Assembly (NCBI GenBank): GCA_000310025.1
Contig: FN649755.1
Coordinates: forward strand, 554,137 to 618,136
Direction of reading: 5' to 3'
Source of the DNA: Ectocarpus siliculosus
Lineage: Eukaryota; Sar; Phaeophyceae; Ectocarpales; Ectocarpaceae
DNA: 64,000 nucleotides
Below the pieces are notes generated by a model. The model saw only the letters and a list, made by a program, of their open reading frames with translations, had not been told where the DNA came from and did no database searches. Made by a program: the position numbers and the translations under genes. Every line of letters starts with the position of its first letter. Position 1 is the stretch's first letter. Shown one piece after another: positions 11,500 to 23,800 of this stretch.

Positions 11500-14400
11500 G
11501 TGAGATTCGCGTCACCTGAAATCGTGTTTTTCTCGTGCCAACTCTCTGCTCTCCGTTCTCTATGCCGCTCCCGCAAACCTGCCGCCGTGGGGTAGGAGCC
11601 AAGGCTCGGATACCGATCGAGTGTTCAGGGAGGGGGTGTGTACCCCTCACGACTGTTTGAGGGTCGGGACTGTGTCATGATTCTTGGCGTAGGGGAGCAA
11701 GATCGAGCAGGACCATAAGAGTTTTGGTGTGCGCGGCTCGGTTGTTTTACTTGCATCCTGCTGCTGGTTGCTGTGGTGTGATTGCTTCTGTTCAAACCAC
11801 CGCGGTCTTCTCTTGTGGCTCCTTCTGTGCAAACACCCCCCACAGCAACACCTCTCACACAGCTACTGGTCCACCATATGCTGGGTAGAAGACAGCCTCT
11901 GTGGCACAGTTATGCTATCCCAGGCGCTGCATCTCGTCAGCCGCCACACCTGAAAAGTTGCACCAGACCCACTTGAGTTTGTGGAGAAATTGGATGTGAC
12001 TGCACACAGAGGAATACGCCGCTTTCGTATCTCACAGCAGCGCTGTTTTCACTCGCTGACTGGTGGCTAAGTCATCCTTCTGTTCATAAAGTACCGCAAA
12101 GCACCACTTCTGGCTGCTGCCGTGGCGGCGTCGTGATACTGTGTGCGATGAGGCCTACACTTCTCTGAAACCTAGCTCCTGTCGTACGATTTATGGATGT
12201 AGATTTTGCTGCTCTACAGCAGTCTACATTTACATATGTAGATAAACATTTACAGTGTACTGTATCTATTTAGTTGTTGTGATGATTCTGGGTCCTTTTG
12301 CCTGTGACCACGGGAAAACGACCGCGTCAAGTGTTGGACTACTTTTACGCAGTGCCGACATATGGAGGTATACGTACTGGAGAGCGGGATCGGAATGGGT
12401 TTAATGTTAAGGCAACAACAACAAGTTAGCATTTCGAGGAGCAGTCACTGCTCGTTGTGTGTGCTGTTGCCAGTAGTGCACAATGCACAGGCTTCAGACA
12501 GCAGTGGTACGTTTTAGTGTGCGTTCGTAGGCGTACGTGTGTGTGTGTGTACGCGTACGTGCATCGTTATTTTTTTCTTCGGTGGCAGGACCCTTCTCGC
12601 GATAAGAATATACTTCGTAATTGAGCACGCACCGCAGGAGGAAGGTCGGGTACGAAAAATTAAATAAAAAGAAAAAGGCCGTGGTGCTTTCCTCCTCCTG
12701 TGTGACCCTGTTTGGTTGTAGCTGTACGATAAAGTACACTGAAAAGTGTACTGCTCTACATGCACTGAAACACGTGTAGTACACGTCTCACTGCGAAAAA
12801 TGGGGAACTGTCGCCATTATAAGTAGGACGAAAACACAACAAGAAAAACACACGCAGACGATGCCTTTGAATTTTTTTTTCATCATGCGAAAACAGAGCG
12901 ATCCATCCCTATCCACAGACTTTTTGCGTTTGGACGCACGTGCATTGTGGCGCACGATATTGGTGAGCAGATGTTTGGCCGGTTCGGGGAAATGAAAAAC
13001 AGACCAACGACAGACAGTAACAAGTTTCATCTCAAACGGGTAGTCTTCGTATGCGTTGTATGTCATGTCCTAGACAATATTGGGATTCAAATTATACGCA
13101 GCTGTCAGTTTTGATGGCCATGATAAATAGTGAGGGGAAAACGAGAACGCGTCCCAGCGAGGCATAAACCGATTTGCACGCACAGCAGGGAAGACTTCAC
13201 ATATACTTCCTGACTGGAGAATGACGCGTGGGAGCTCGGCAGCAAGGATATCGATTTGGTATGAATATGTGGTTGGAGGTATTTCAGCGTTTGTGAACGC
13301 AATACCAATGGATGAAATGGTCGTGTTCGTTTTTTTTTTTATACGTCGGGCACTAATATTTTATTTTGTTTGAAAGAATCGCCTCCCATACGGTGTGCGT
13401 GTGTCATGTGTTGGTTGTCTCACTAGACTTGGGGAGGTATCCCTTTTTTTGCTGTTGCCGAAAAATGGTTGTCCTGCGACAGGCTAGTATTTATCCGCGC
13501 GCGGGTAGCCAAAATATAGCCCGCTCGTCCGCTCGTGGTTCGAGCACGTGTTGTGTGGTCCGTGTTGTGTGGTCTACGGCGGAGCAGGCAAGAAACACGC
13601 CGCACGCTGGACACGCACACACAACATAGTTCGCACAATCGTAGAGAGGTGTACCGCAGCAGTAGAGCTGTACATCCATCGCAATCAGTATTGGTGTGAG
13701 GACAGCATGTGCTGTCGACCTCACTACCTCTGCTGCTACTCCACGCATACACACCGCACCAGGACACGGATACAGCGCCATGATTCAAGCACACCCACAC
13801 GCATCAACGTGCCATCAACATTTCTCATCTATCTTCTGCTTGAACTTTGCTACCCGAGTGTGCAGCGGGCCGGGGAGAGATCGACCGCCTCTCTTGTGTC
13901 TGTACCGAAACATGCGGAGAGAAAGCACCCCCGCTAGACCGACTTTCGCCGCTCGATAGCTCCACAACCAAGATTGTCCGTACCGTACCGTATACCTTAC
14001 CGTGGTTTAAGAGTCGAAGAGATGGCACCCCCGCTAGACCCACTTTAGCAGCTCGATTGCTCCACAACCATATGGGTACAGAAAGAGCCCGACAGGTCAA
14101 ACTATAATCCTCCACGAGATGTTTTCCAAACCACCACTTGACCGTGGAGCAATCGGGCCTTGATAATCGTTGTGAGGGGTACCATCTCTCTTGCCTCTTT
14201 TAGTTGTCAATCAACGCGTTTGTGCATGGTCTCCGCCTTTCCCGTGACACAAAGCCCGCCGAGCAAGCCACACACGTGGGCACGTGTGCCCAGGCACTGC
14301 TGTTCCTATCCTCGCCCCCGACAGTTAGCCAACAGCAGTACCATAAGCTACACTTCCCCGCGTCCTCTTTCCCTGACATGTACCTCCCCGTTCATCCGCC

Positions 14401-15250
14401 TCTCTCCCTCCCTGTAGACATACAAATATATCGCACAGCAGCTGATCGGGTGTGCATTTTCCCGACGAAAAACTCGTCAGGCCTGTGCTGCTATTTCGAC
14501 GCACTGAGCACGGATTGTTAGTGTATCAGCTGTGGCAGCTCAGCTCAGGGAAATATTTTTCTTTCGGGCACAAGAACTCGTATGCAATGTGGTGCCTAGT
14601 TGGCGAAATGAGGTCAAATCGTTTGTTTTTCATGTCGAGCAGCTCAGTCATGATCCTACTCACGAACTTACCGCCAGGCTCGACCGGTGTGGGCATTTTG
14701 TTATTTTTTTTTGGCGCACACAACAACGGCACAAACGCCCCGAACTACAGAACGTGGTGTTCGTATATTTTCTAGTATGTTTCTACAAGGCATGCCCCGA
14801 AGAAGGGTGTTCGGAAGGATTGCGCGAAGTTCACGCCATGAACACACGCTATCAAGCGGCGTGTGCCATCCTGGACATGGCACCCTCTATCCCAGCCCAA
14901 TATTTTTGCACCGACTTTTTGTCGCACCCTGATTGGGTGGGTTCCTGTGGGCACACATTTCTTCTATGGGTCATAGGTACTTCAATGGTAGACGACACCT
15001 CACCCTCTGCACAATACCATATCAGTGTGATCATGTTCCGAACTGTGGCCTGACAGGTGTGGTATGCTATGTTACATGCGATGTTTCCTACGGTCCCACC
15101 TTTTTGCACTGGAGATGTCACTTTTCAGAGCAGCGTGGGGGTGACGTGTGCTGCATACCCCCTCCCCTGTGGAGTTCATATTTATAAGGGTCGGGTTTAA
15201 AGACTTGACGCATGATGTCGAAATTTCACCACCAACCCAGGAACCCTGTA
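11500..15250. other. no recognised gene; short duplication at 13925-14070
   Basis: A 46-bp sequence (13925-13970) is repeated at 14025-14070 with four or five differences. The many short open frames overlap on both strands and show no consistent coding bias or splice partners. Confidence 0.3.
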
Positions 15251-15440
15251 CAGAACGCGCCACCACGTAAGAACCCGGAAGATAATAAATTGAGCCTACA
15301 AATTATTAATGTTTTGAATGAGCACCATTGGTTAGCTCGGTAAAAAAGCTACACCGGGGGCGACCGTTCGTAGCATAACCCTAGGTAAAAGAAAAACAGT
15401 CACAGCTAAACTAGAGGTTCTTAAGTGGTGGCACGTTCTG
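15251..15440. mobile_element. MITE-like inverted-repeat element, 190 bp
   Basis: The left end CAGAACGCGCCACCACGTAA and the reverse complement of the right end (CAGAACGTGCCACCACTTAA) match over about 26 bp, both continuing into GAACC. There is no coding capacity. I see no clear target-site duplication. The inner part of the terminal repeat (CTTAAGAACC) is shared with the element at 58339-58540. Confidence 0.6.
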
Positions 15441-18400
15441 CGCGAGGAAACGGATGTGTCGTCCTTCGCTTTGTTTTGTTTGCAGCCGTTGCGTTGTGAG
15501 GCTCAGCACGTTGTAGCTTCTGACAAGGTCCACGGTACAACGGGTGCGTTGGCGTGAAGGTACACCTTCCCTGACAAATGGAGGGCATCTCTACAAATGC
15601 AATCTTTGCACGTTGCGGTTGTGGAAAAAGGCAACGAACAGTGAAACCCTCGTTGCAATACCAACTAAGGCAAGCATATCAGAAGGTAGGGTACGGACGG
15701 TGTGGTTCTCGTGAGTGGTCTTCCTCCTGAGTGCCACGCCTGGTGCCTTCTAGAACGACTAGGACAATGTAACAATAATTGACGTCGAATATATGGCATT
15801 CTACACGCACGCCGCGATTAGCCGTGCAATCCGGGAGATACGGATCTGGGTCGGGCCGGACACTCGTCTGGGCCACTACTCGCATCCGCCGTGCTTGTTG
15901 TTGGAAAATCATGTCTGTTGCCGCCAATCGTGTTGGAAAATCGTCCACATATTTCCCAACGGTCGGCCGTCCAGAGCAGCTTTCAAGTGCTGCGCAGAAC
16001 GCTGCCGCCACTTGTCCATTTCATATTTTGTAAGAACAATCTCTCCTTGTTTTTTCCGCGGGGAAACAGGGGAGGATACATGGTGCATTTCATGCAAATC
16101 AGACCCTAGTTTCCTCGGCTACCCCTTGGGCGACTACAGGCCGATTCCGCTCCGTTCTCGGCTTCGATCACTTGGCATGCCGAACGATCGCCATTGTGCC
16201 TTACCTAAAAGAGACCAGCAGAGAGACACACAGGCAGCCCACCCCGAAAGCACACTTATTTGTAATGCGCACAAGACACACACAGTACAGCACTATTCAC
16301 CCATGCCTAATCTCTCTGATGTGGGACATGATGATATCCTTTGCAGATGTAATCTACTGCCTACCGATAGTGCTGTAAGATTCAAACGCAAAACACCACC
16401 GGAGGGTACATACTGCACTCTCAACATTTTAAACCCGGTGCCGCATCCGTGGGAGAGAGCAGAGAAAACGCACACCGGAGCCGATGCTAACGTACTAACT
16501 CGCTCGGTGCTTGATGCTGTTGTGATTGCGGTTCGTGTGGCTCCCAATATTGGGAGTGAAGGTGGTTGGTCTTTCTGTGTGCAATTTTTCGCTCAAAGAC
16601 GAGAGTTTTCACCACTACACCTCCGATCACACCTCCGATCACAGTTATCTATTTGTAGCACAGAATGGTAAAGTTGATCACAACCTTTCGGTAGTTTGTT
16701 CGATAGTGGATGATGGTCTCGATTCTCTGAGTGGGCCGTTTCTTTTGTCGTCGATCTGGTGCTTATGTGAGGCGGTTTCCCGTCAGGCCCTTGGTATCTC
16801 GCGCTGCCAACGTATGCGCTTTTTTGCCGTATGCTCTGTCCAAGATGAGGGGGAGAAGATGTGCCAATAGGTATTGCTTGCACAGGTACATCCTCTGTGC
16901 GGATAGTTGCTGTCTCGGAGACAGGCATGCACACCTGCTCAGAAAATACTGCTCCTATGATTTTCTCTCCGCACAACTACTGTACTCCTGTTCGTCACCC
17001 TTACATATACCGCCTCCCCATCCCTGTGGACCCCCCCTCGGTGTTTGCCATCGGGATTGGGTTTTCGTCGATTGGCAACGACGTTGTAAAACAAGTCAAT
17101 TCGCTTCGTGAACTCGGCAACCAGGTTACCGTCTTTTTTTTTTACCTCTGTTTTTTTTTTGGCGGTAACCATAATGGTGGTCGAGTAGATCATGTTGTGC
17201 GGGGTCGAGAAACCTCGCTCCGCGCAACGGGGGATGATCGCACCACGTTGTGTTAAAATGGTCAAGCTTCCTCGAGGCAGTTACACAGTGCTTACAACTG
17301 CCTCTGGAAGTGAAAGCACCAGAAAATAAATTAAGTCATACGTAGCTGTCATCCGTACGCAAGGAAGTAAGCACAAGATGCCGAACACCCTTAGCAGGAT
17401 GCAGCTCACCCTTCATGCGACTCGCCAAATACCTCACGGCGCTTCGCGCTTGGCGATGTGAGAGCCTGGTCCGGTGAGAACCCGGCGTGCTCCGTCCCGG
17501 CTTTGTAGGGATGCGAGGTCAATGGTCAAACGACTACGGCATGCACGACTATGAGTACACCCCCCCCCCATCCCTGTGAGCCTCACAACATGGACTCACT
17601 GCTGCCCCATCCTTGCCGCGGTGATTTGTGGGGCATGGAAGATTTTTGACCGCAGAGAGCCCGTTGTGGGGGAAAAAAAGGACAATCCAGTCACGTGAGG
17701 GTCAATTTGTGGACGGCTCTGCGCTTTGAACCGCCAAGCATGAAGAATGCCAGTGCAAAGAGTGTCACCGACAGCAGTTGCGATCTGGATGCTGGCGTGC
17801 TACATCCTCGGGAGCATGTTGCATGACGCACACGTACACCTCCTGAGCGAAACCCACGCGGAGAGATGTGTGCCTTCTTCCCAATTCGATACTAACCACC
17901 GCATCTCCAACAACCAATCCAAACATTAGATTGTGCCTGAAGAATTGAGCTCAGCAGACCGAACTTGGGGGGCTTGAACAATTGCACCCGAGAGAGAAGC
18001 TTGAGCCGCTAATAAAGGCAGAATTTTGGATACCCTGTTTGGATGCTACAAGAGGGACCGTTCATTCAAATTCATTCGGTATTGTACGTGACATCCGCGC
18101 ACACGTAATCGGGACTTGATGCGGAAAAACATGTCGCGAAGATATCTACACCGGAACGCAACGTCACTCCCATGTACCAAACAGACAGGCCAACAGTGGA
18201 AATATACCACAAGCGTCTGTCACCTGGGCCTGCAGCACCTAATAGCAAGAACGTTCTGGTTTCGAGCGCAGCGCACACGCCCGTCTCTCGCGCCCCGCCC
18301 AACAAACTGTATCGAACGTCAATATTATTCTCTTGCAAACTGCATTCCACGGTCACTTCTCTCAACATTCTCTTAGGGACGCTGTTGGCGCTGCAGCGAG

Positions 18401-20875
18401 TGGTGAGCTTCTCCGCGCTATTGTAGAGAGCATGTAGTAAGAGTGAAACATAACATGCCATACACACTATAGAGAAGCTCTTCGATGTGTTCCGTATGGG
18501 AGCTGGGACCAACTCATAGGGATGGCGAGGACACTACCTTATACATGTATATGGAATTATATTGTGACGTTTATTTTGTTGCGGTTGATAGTACTGTACG
18601 TTCGAGAGGAATTGTTCTGGCTTGGAACTACGCGCAACAAAGGAGGTGACTCATTTTGAATTCCATCGTTTTGTAGTGCAACGCCCTTACTTTAGCACCA
18701 ACGAACGCATTGGCACCAAAGAACCCTGTCCGTCGCATAAAGGGTGCTTACATCGCCTACATTTCGATTCACTCAGAGGACGCGAGTGTAAATTCTGCGC
18801 CCAGAAGACTGAATGCCGGCGGTGATTCACTCAATCGTACACGAACGGGTTTCAGCTACACAATGGGTGGATCAAGGGTATCACGGGAGTCAATCAGGCG
18901 GTGCCCTTGTTGTTGTTCGAAGTTTTACAGATTAGGTCGTGCAGTGGCCTTTCCTGTGATATCCACGGTTACGGTCAGTAATGACCTGCTTTGTGTCTCA
19001 CGTTTGAACAGCAACACACTGACCTGTTCTGTGGGAATGAATCACTGTGATGCTCGTTGTTGAACCGACGGAGTGTAACATTGTCGATCTATTGAATGAG
19101 CCATTACATTTGACATGGAAGGGTTACGCCGAACAGGCCTTCCATGACCTTCACGGCGCAGTTAGCACCAACCTCCGTGGTGCACGACCTTGCTGTTTGC
19201 ATTTTGTTTCTCTTTCGATTCTTTCATGTCCGATATTCTTGTCGAACGCGAAAGTGAATGCGTGACTCCAAAACCAGATATGGGACCAACATATTGATGA
19301 ATTTCCAGTACATTGCGCATTCTTCCCCTCCCGACATCCACGTGTTCATGTTGAGGGTAGTGGCGCGTTCTGACCTGGACGTGTTGTCTGTAGTGAAGCC
19401 GACGTTTCGGGTGCCGCGAACCTATGCCCGTTACTCATTAATAGACGTTTAAAAGTGGGAAAGTGAATTGCAGGACTCCGCAGTATGCACACATGCGCAC
19501 GCCGCACTTCGCCTACTCTTAAGCCAATCGACGCTGTCTTCTTGCCGTAGGGTTGTCATTTTTACACTATCGCTAAAATTGAGTAGTTTATATACATATT
19601 AATCCCATTTCGACCACCCCGGGAAGGCGGGGGTATGACGTATTTTTCTGTCGGAAGGAGTGAATTCTTTTGAGGTCAAGCTTTGAGGTAAGTTCGGAAG
19701 TCAAACAGTGGCATCGTTTCCCTACCCCAAGGACGAGCAAACCACTTCCCTCTCCGTTCAGGCTTGTTTTGTTGTCAATTTTCCGAACATGTCGTTGACA
19801 GCTGCTGGGAAAAAGACCTGTACCGTGATCCAGGGGATGCATCACTAACGCGTTCCTCCTGTTGTAAAGCTTAAACCCAATAACGTGTGTGCCGAATAAC
19901 GGGCGTGCCGGACAATGCACCGAAAGGGAACCATTTGGCATCGTGTTGAATTCGACTCACGACCAAGGCCGTTCTGGGCACGGAATTGTATGTTTTTTCG
20001 CCCCCCTGCGTTTGTTTGGTTAACACCCACCAGTTGGGCACTGTATTGCGTTGTCAGCGGGGTTGTTGCACAGCACTCACTGGTCCATCCTACTGTTTTT
20101 TTTCCTCCAAACGGATTGTATCTTTTCTTGCACGGTTCTGGTGAAATGACTGCGTTCACTTCATTTGCTGCCTCACTGTCGATGGTGGCATGTACTCCGC
20201 CATACGTGCCCAGAATGAACAAACAAACGTTGTCCGTATCTTGCGGAGCTATCTACTACAAGTACCTCGGTTTTCACTCAATCTGGTATTGGCGGAATTC
20301 AGGTCTTCTTTTGTCAAACCTACACATTCATACCCTTGCAACATAACCATGCGGCCGAATCTATTCTCACCCACTTCTAGAATCTGTGAACCGAGAATAG
20401 CGCATTCAACCAGCAGTCATCGACCAATCGGTAGGGAGGGGTTTCCCGTTTTTTTTTCTTCTCAACCCTACTGGATTCGTACCCTAGCGTCATACCCTTG
20501 CTGCCGAATCCAAGCCCGACCACTCGTAGAACCTGTGAACGGAGAAAACGTGTTCACCTGGCATTGAAATGCAGTACGCGAGAAATGTTGCCATAGGATT
20601 GCCAAGTTGACAAAGGCCAATGGCAGGGCTTGACGATCTTAGTCCAAGTTTCAGCAACAAGAGCCTCGGGGTCCACATCGAGAACGACGATGGGGTTTCG
20701 TTAGTTGGTGGTTTTGTCGGCGCTCGCTCACGCTACTCTCCGTTCCTCAAGACGTGCCACGTGAGGCGGCGAGGCGCGGCTCTTGTTTGTCATCATGTTA
20801 TGCTTGAGGTGAATTGAGCTTCTCTTTTGTCGTACAACACTTCTCTCTCATCCATCCCGAATTTTTCTCCAATGA
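15441..20875. other. gene-poor region with overlapping unassigned open frames
   Basis: Open frames of 100-290 codons overlap on both strands at 15793-16671, 16861-17265, 18072-18512 and 19845-20346. None shows a recognisable motif or clean splice sites. The minus frame at 17040-17110 (motif FYNVVANRRKPNPDGK) is related to the repeat at the start of the window, so part of this region is probably old mobile-element DNA. A 9-bp perfect stem GAGGCAGTT/AACTGCCTC lies at about 17274-17304. Confidence 0.35.
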
Positions 20876-23800
20876 ATGTTGTGTGCCCCTCCTTGCAGCA
20901 AACCTAAAAGCTCGCACGAGTCGGAAGTGATGGGTTGGCAAAGCCCCAAGGTTGGCCACGCCGCCGCTAACGACGGCACCATTGGTCACCCCACGGCAAG
21001 CTCCAATGCGGATCGTCAGCGATCTGTCGACAGACGCCAGTGCAAGAGAAAGAAGAAGAGCAAGAAGAGCGTCACGCGCACGCCACCTTCCGCCGTCGCT
21101 AAAGCAGAGCAAGATCACGACAGCGCTACTGCTGACACGCGCAGGTATGCTGGTCGGGGTGGTGGTGGCGAACGGCGAGAAAACGTTTTGGTCGAGCCGC
21201 CCGCGACCCGTGGGTGGAAACGCACTGCGTCCCGCAACGTGAACGGTACTGCGGAGGCTGGCGGACACCGGGTCGGCTACGGACGAAAAGATCCTACTCC
21301 TCGGGAGACAAAGCTGCCTTCGAGAACGAGCGCCGCTACCCGTGAAGCTGCGTCGGCCGCTGCGAAGTCCGCCAGCACCGGAGTGGATCCCGCAAGGTTG
21401 GAATACCCCGCCATGGTTTCCTTTCTCCGAAGCGAGGGTTGGAAATGCGCGGACGGGAAGGGCTTTCACACGTGGTTCTTCGTTGTTCCGGCTACAGAAA
21501 CCCATGACGGAAAAAAGAGGGTGGACTACCTGGTTTCCGAGGAAGAGGTGGTTCGGTACGTGCTCACGAACAAGATGATTTTCGCTCGCTACGCAGCCTA
21601 TGACGAAGAAACGCCAGCAGCAGCAGGGGGGGTCGTCGAGAGTGCGGCGGAAGGTACCCCACGCGTGCGAGGTGACGCTGAAGGCACAGACTGGCACCCT
21701 GGTAGCCATAGCAGTGGCGGTGGCAAGAGGATACGAGGTGTCCGTGGATCGCATGGAGGAGCAGCTGGGCTTGGCAAAAGGAAGACCAGAAGGGACTCGC
21801 TGGCTGTCGCCAGGGCCGTCACTAGCGCCGCTTCTTCCAAAGAGTTTCGCGCTCGTTTCGGTATCGATGCCGCAAGTCGCTCTGCAATTCCTCGCCGGCC
21901 AACAACACGTGCTGTGGGGCAGGATCCCTCCATCGACAACAAGTGGCAAGGGGTTCACGCAGACGGTAGGCATGACTCTCGTAAGAGTGTCACAAATGGC
22001 TCTCGTACGAAGATTGGGTTTTGGTCCAGTAATGCACCCAATGCTGCGTTGTCCGCCCCTTTTGGATTGAACAACACTGGCCGTGCCGCCTCTCTGCGGG
22101 ATTTCAGTCGCGGGGTAGGGCACCAACTTGCCCAAGCTGGCGGGCACCTAAATACGGGAAGCCGGGCTGGAACCTTCAGTACGGGAAGCCGGCCAGGAAC
22201 CTTCGCAGACGGTGCTCAGCGGCAAATGGGTTGGCAGGCGGACCGAGGTCGGCCCCAGGTAACCGTCGAAAAGGCCCCGAGTTGGCTGGAGATCTGGCCG
22301 AAACTCCGACGGGAAGGGTGGCACTGGGACTACGGCGAGCAGGCGGACTCATCCTGCGTCTACCTTAAACCTGGTGTTTCCAAGGACGGTGCGACTCTGG
22401 GCGTGGACATGTTCGACTCGAAGCACGCGGTCATCGCCCACGTGCTCAAGCACGCGACGAGCTCGGCAACCCCTCACGCTGCCGAGCATACCGTGGTTGG
22501 CGACAGCGATGGTGACGAGAATATCGACGTCGTCGACGGCGAGCTTTCGTCGAACGCATGGCTGGCGGCCGCCGCCACAGGACAAGGCGAAGGTCAGTCC
22601 GCCGGACCGGGCGCTGGACGTGCTGCTGAAGCGAGGGTACCAGAAAAGAAGCGCGGGGTCGCCGTCTTTCACAGGCATTGCCAAGGGGACCTCCCTTTCC
22701 CTGCTGTAAAGCGAGGGCGGGTCGAGCAGTCCCGAGGGGTGATAGGCGGGAAGGATGCAGCAGCCGAGAGCGGAGATGAAATAGAGGTAGCAGCGTCGTT
22801 GGTGATGGAGATGCTGAGGGGTGAAATGGAGGATTCTGTGGCGAGGCGATCCGTCGAGTCGGCCACGCAGCAGTTTGATGCCGAGGGTGGCTCACGGGGG
22901 GAGGATAATCTGACGGCACACTGCTGCGAACAGCTGCTGGCTCTCTCGGAGAGCGGAAGTGGTGCCGCTGCTTGCGGTTCGGATGGCGCTTCTGCTTCCG
23001 GTCATTGCGAAGGTGGTGACCTCGTCACTGGTAAGGCTTCCGTGGACCGCTGCGCGGAGAACGGAGGCAACGGAAGCAGTGACAGCGACGACGTCGACGT
23101 TGTCAAAAATGACGCTGTCCCGCTGAACCATCTGCTCCCGATTTCGCGTGCAAGTTCGGGGAGCGCGAACGCAGGCGATGACCTTGGAGCGACGCATTCA
23201 TCCAGCCCTCCGCGTGAAGGTCCTCTCGCCGGTGTTGGGGTCATTCTTGCGGGCCTTGGAGAACAGCCACGGCAGGAAATGGAGGCGAAGATCCGCAACC
23301 TTGGGGCAGAAGTGGTTGACATCCTCGGCGAAAGTGGCGGGTGGAAGAGCTGGCTCTTGGGTGAGAGTACGCGGACCGTAGCCAACAGCGGATCTACGGC
23401 GGAACCTTCTTCTGCCAGGCACACTAGCGGTAGCGGTGATTGCAACGGCGACCCTTGTGCGACAGCGAACTCAGATGCGCGCACGCCCGAATCGACGAAG
23501 CTCACCAAGCCACAGATGAGGATGATCGCGGTGGCAGCGCCTGGTGAGCTTCGTCTGTTCTCGTTGATTTTCATGTTTTTTTTTATCGAAAATGTCCCAC
23601 GCCTCTATCGTACGTCTAGAGTGGTCCTAACAATGCAACAGGATTTTCAGGCCGTGCTCGCACGCATACTCTTGTGCGTGGAGTTTTTCGCCTCAAATAC
23701 TTCGAACGTGTGGCCTAGAAGTAGGAGATGTCGTGGTCACCTCAAAAGTTTGACTTTGTGGCCTGTTTTTCATTTTCATGCGTACCAAAAGAGCAGAGGT

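Noticed and set aside
15793-16671. 292-codon plus-strand open frame
   Set aside because: It has no recognisable motif, Cys/Arg/His-rich composition, competing frames on the other strand and no splice context; it is possible by chance in a window this size.
20620-20817. Possible first exon of the BRCT gene starting MAGLDDLS
   Set aside because: Its candidate donors (GAG|GTGAAT, CAC|GTGAGG) are phase 0, while the acceptor at 20898 needs phase 2.
20798-22147. 449-codon minus-strand open frame
   Set aside because: It is the antisense shadow of the GC-rich first exon of the BRCT gene, which has the domains and the splice fit.
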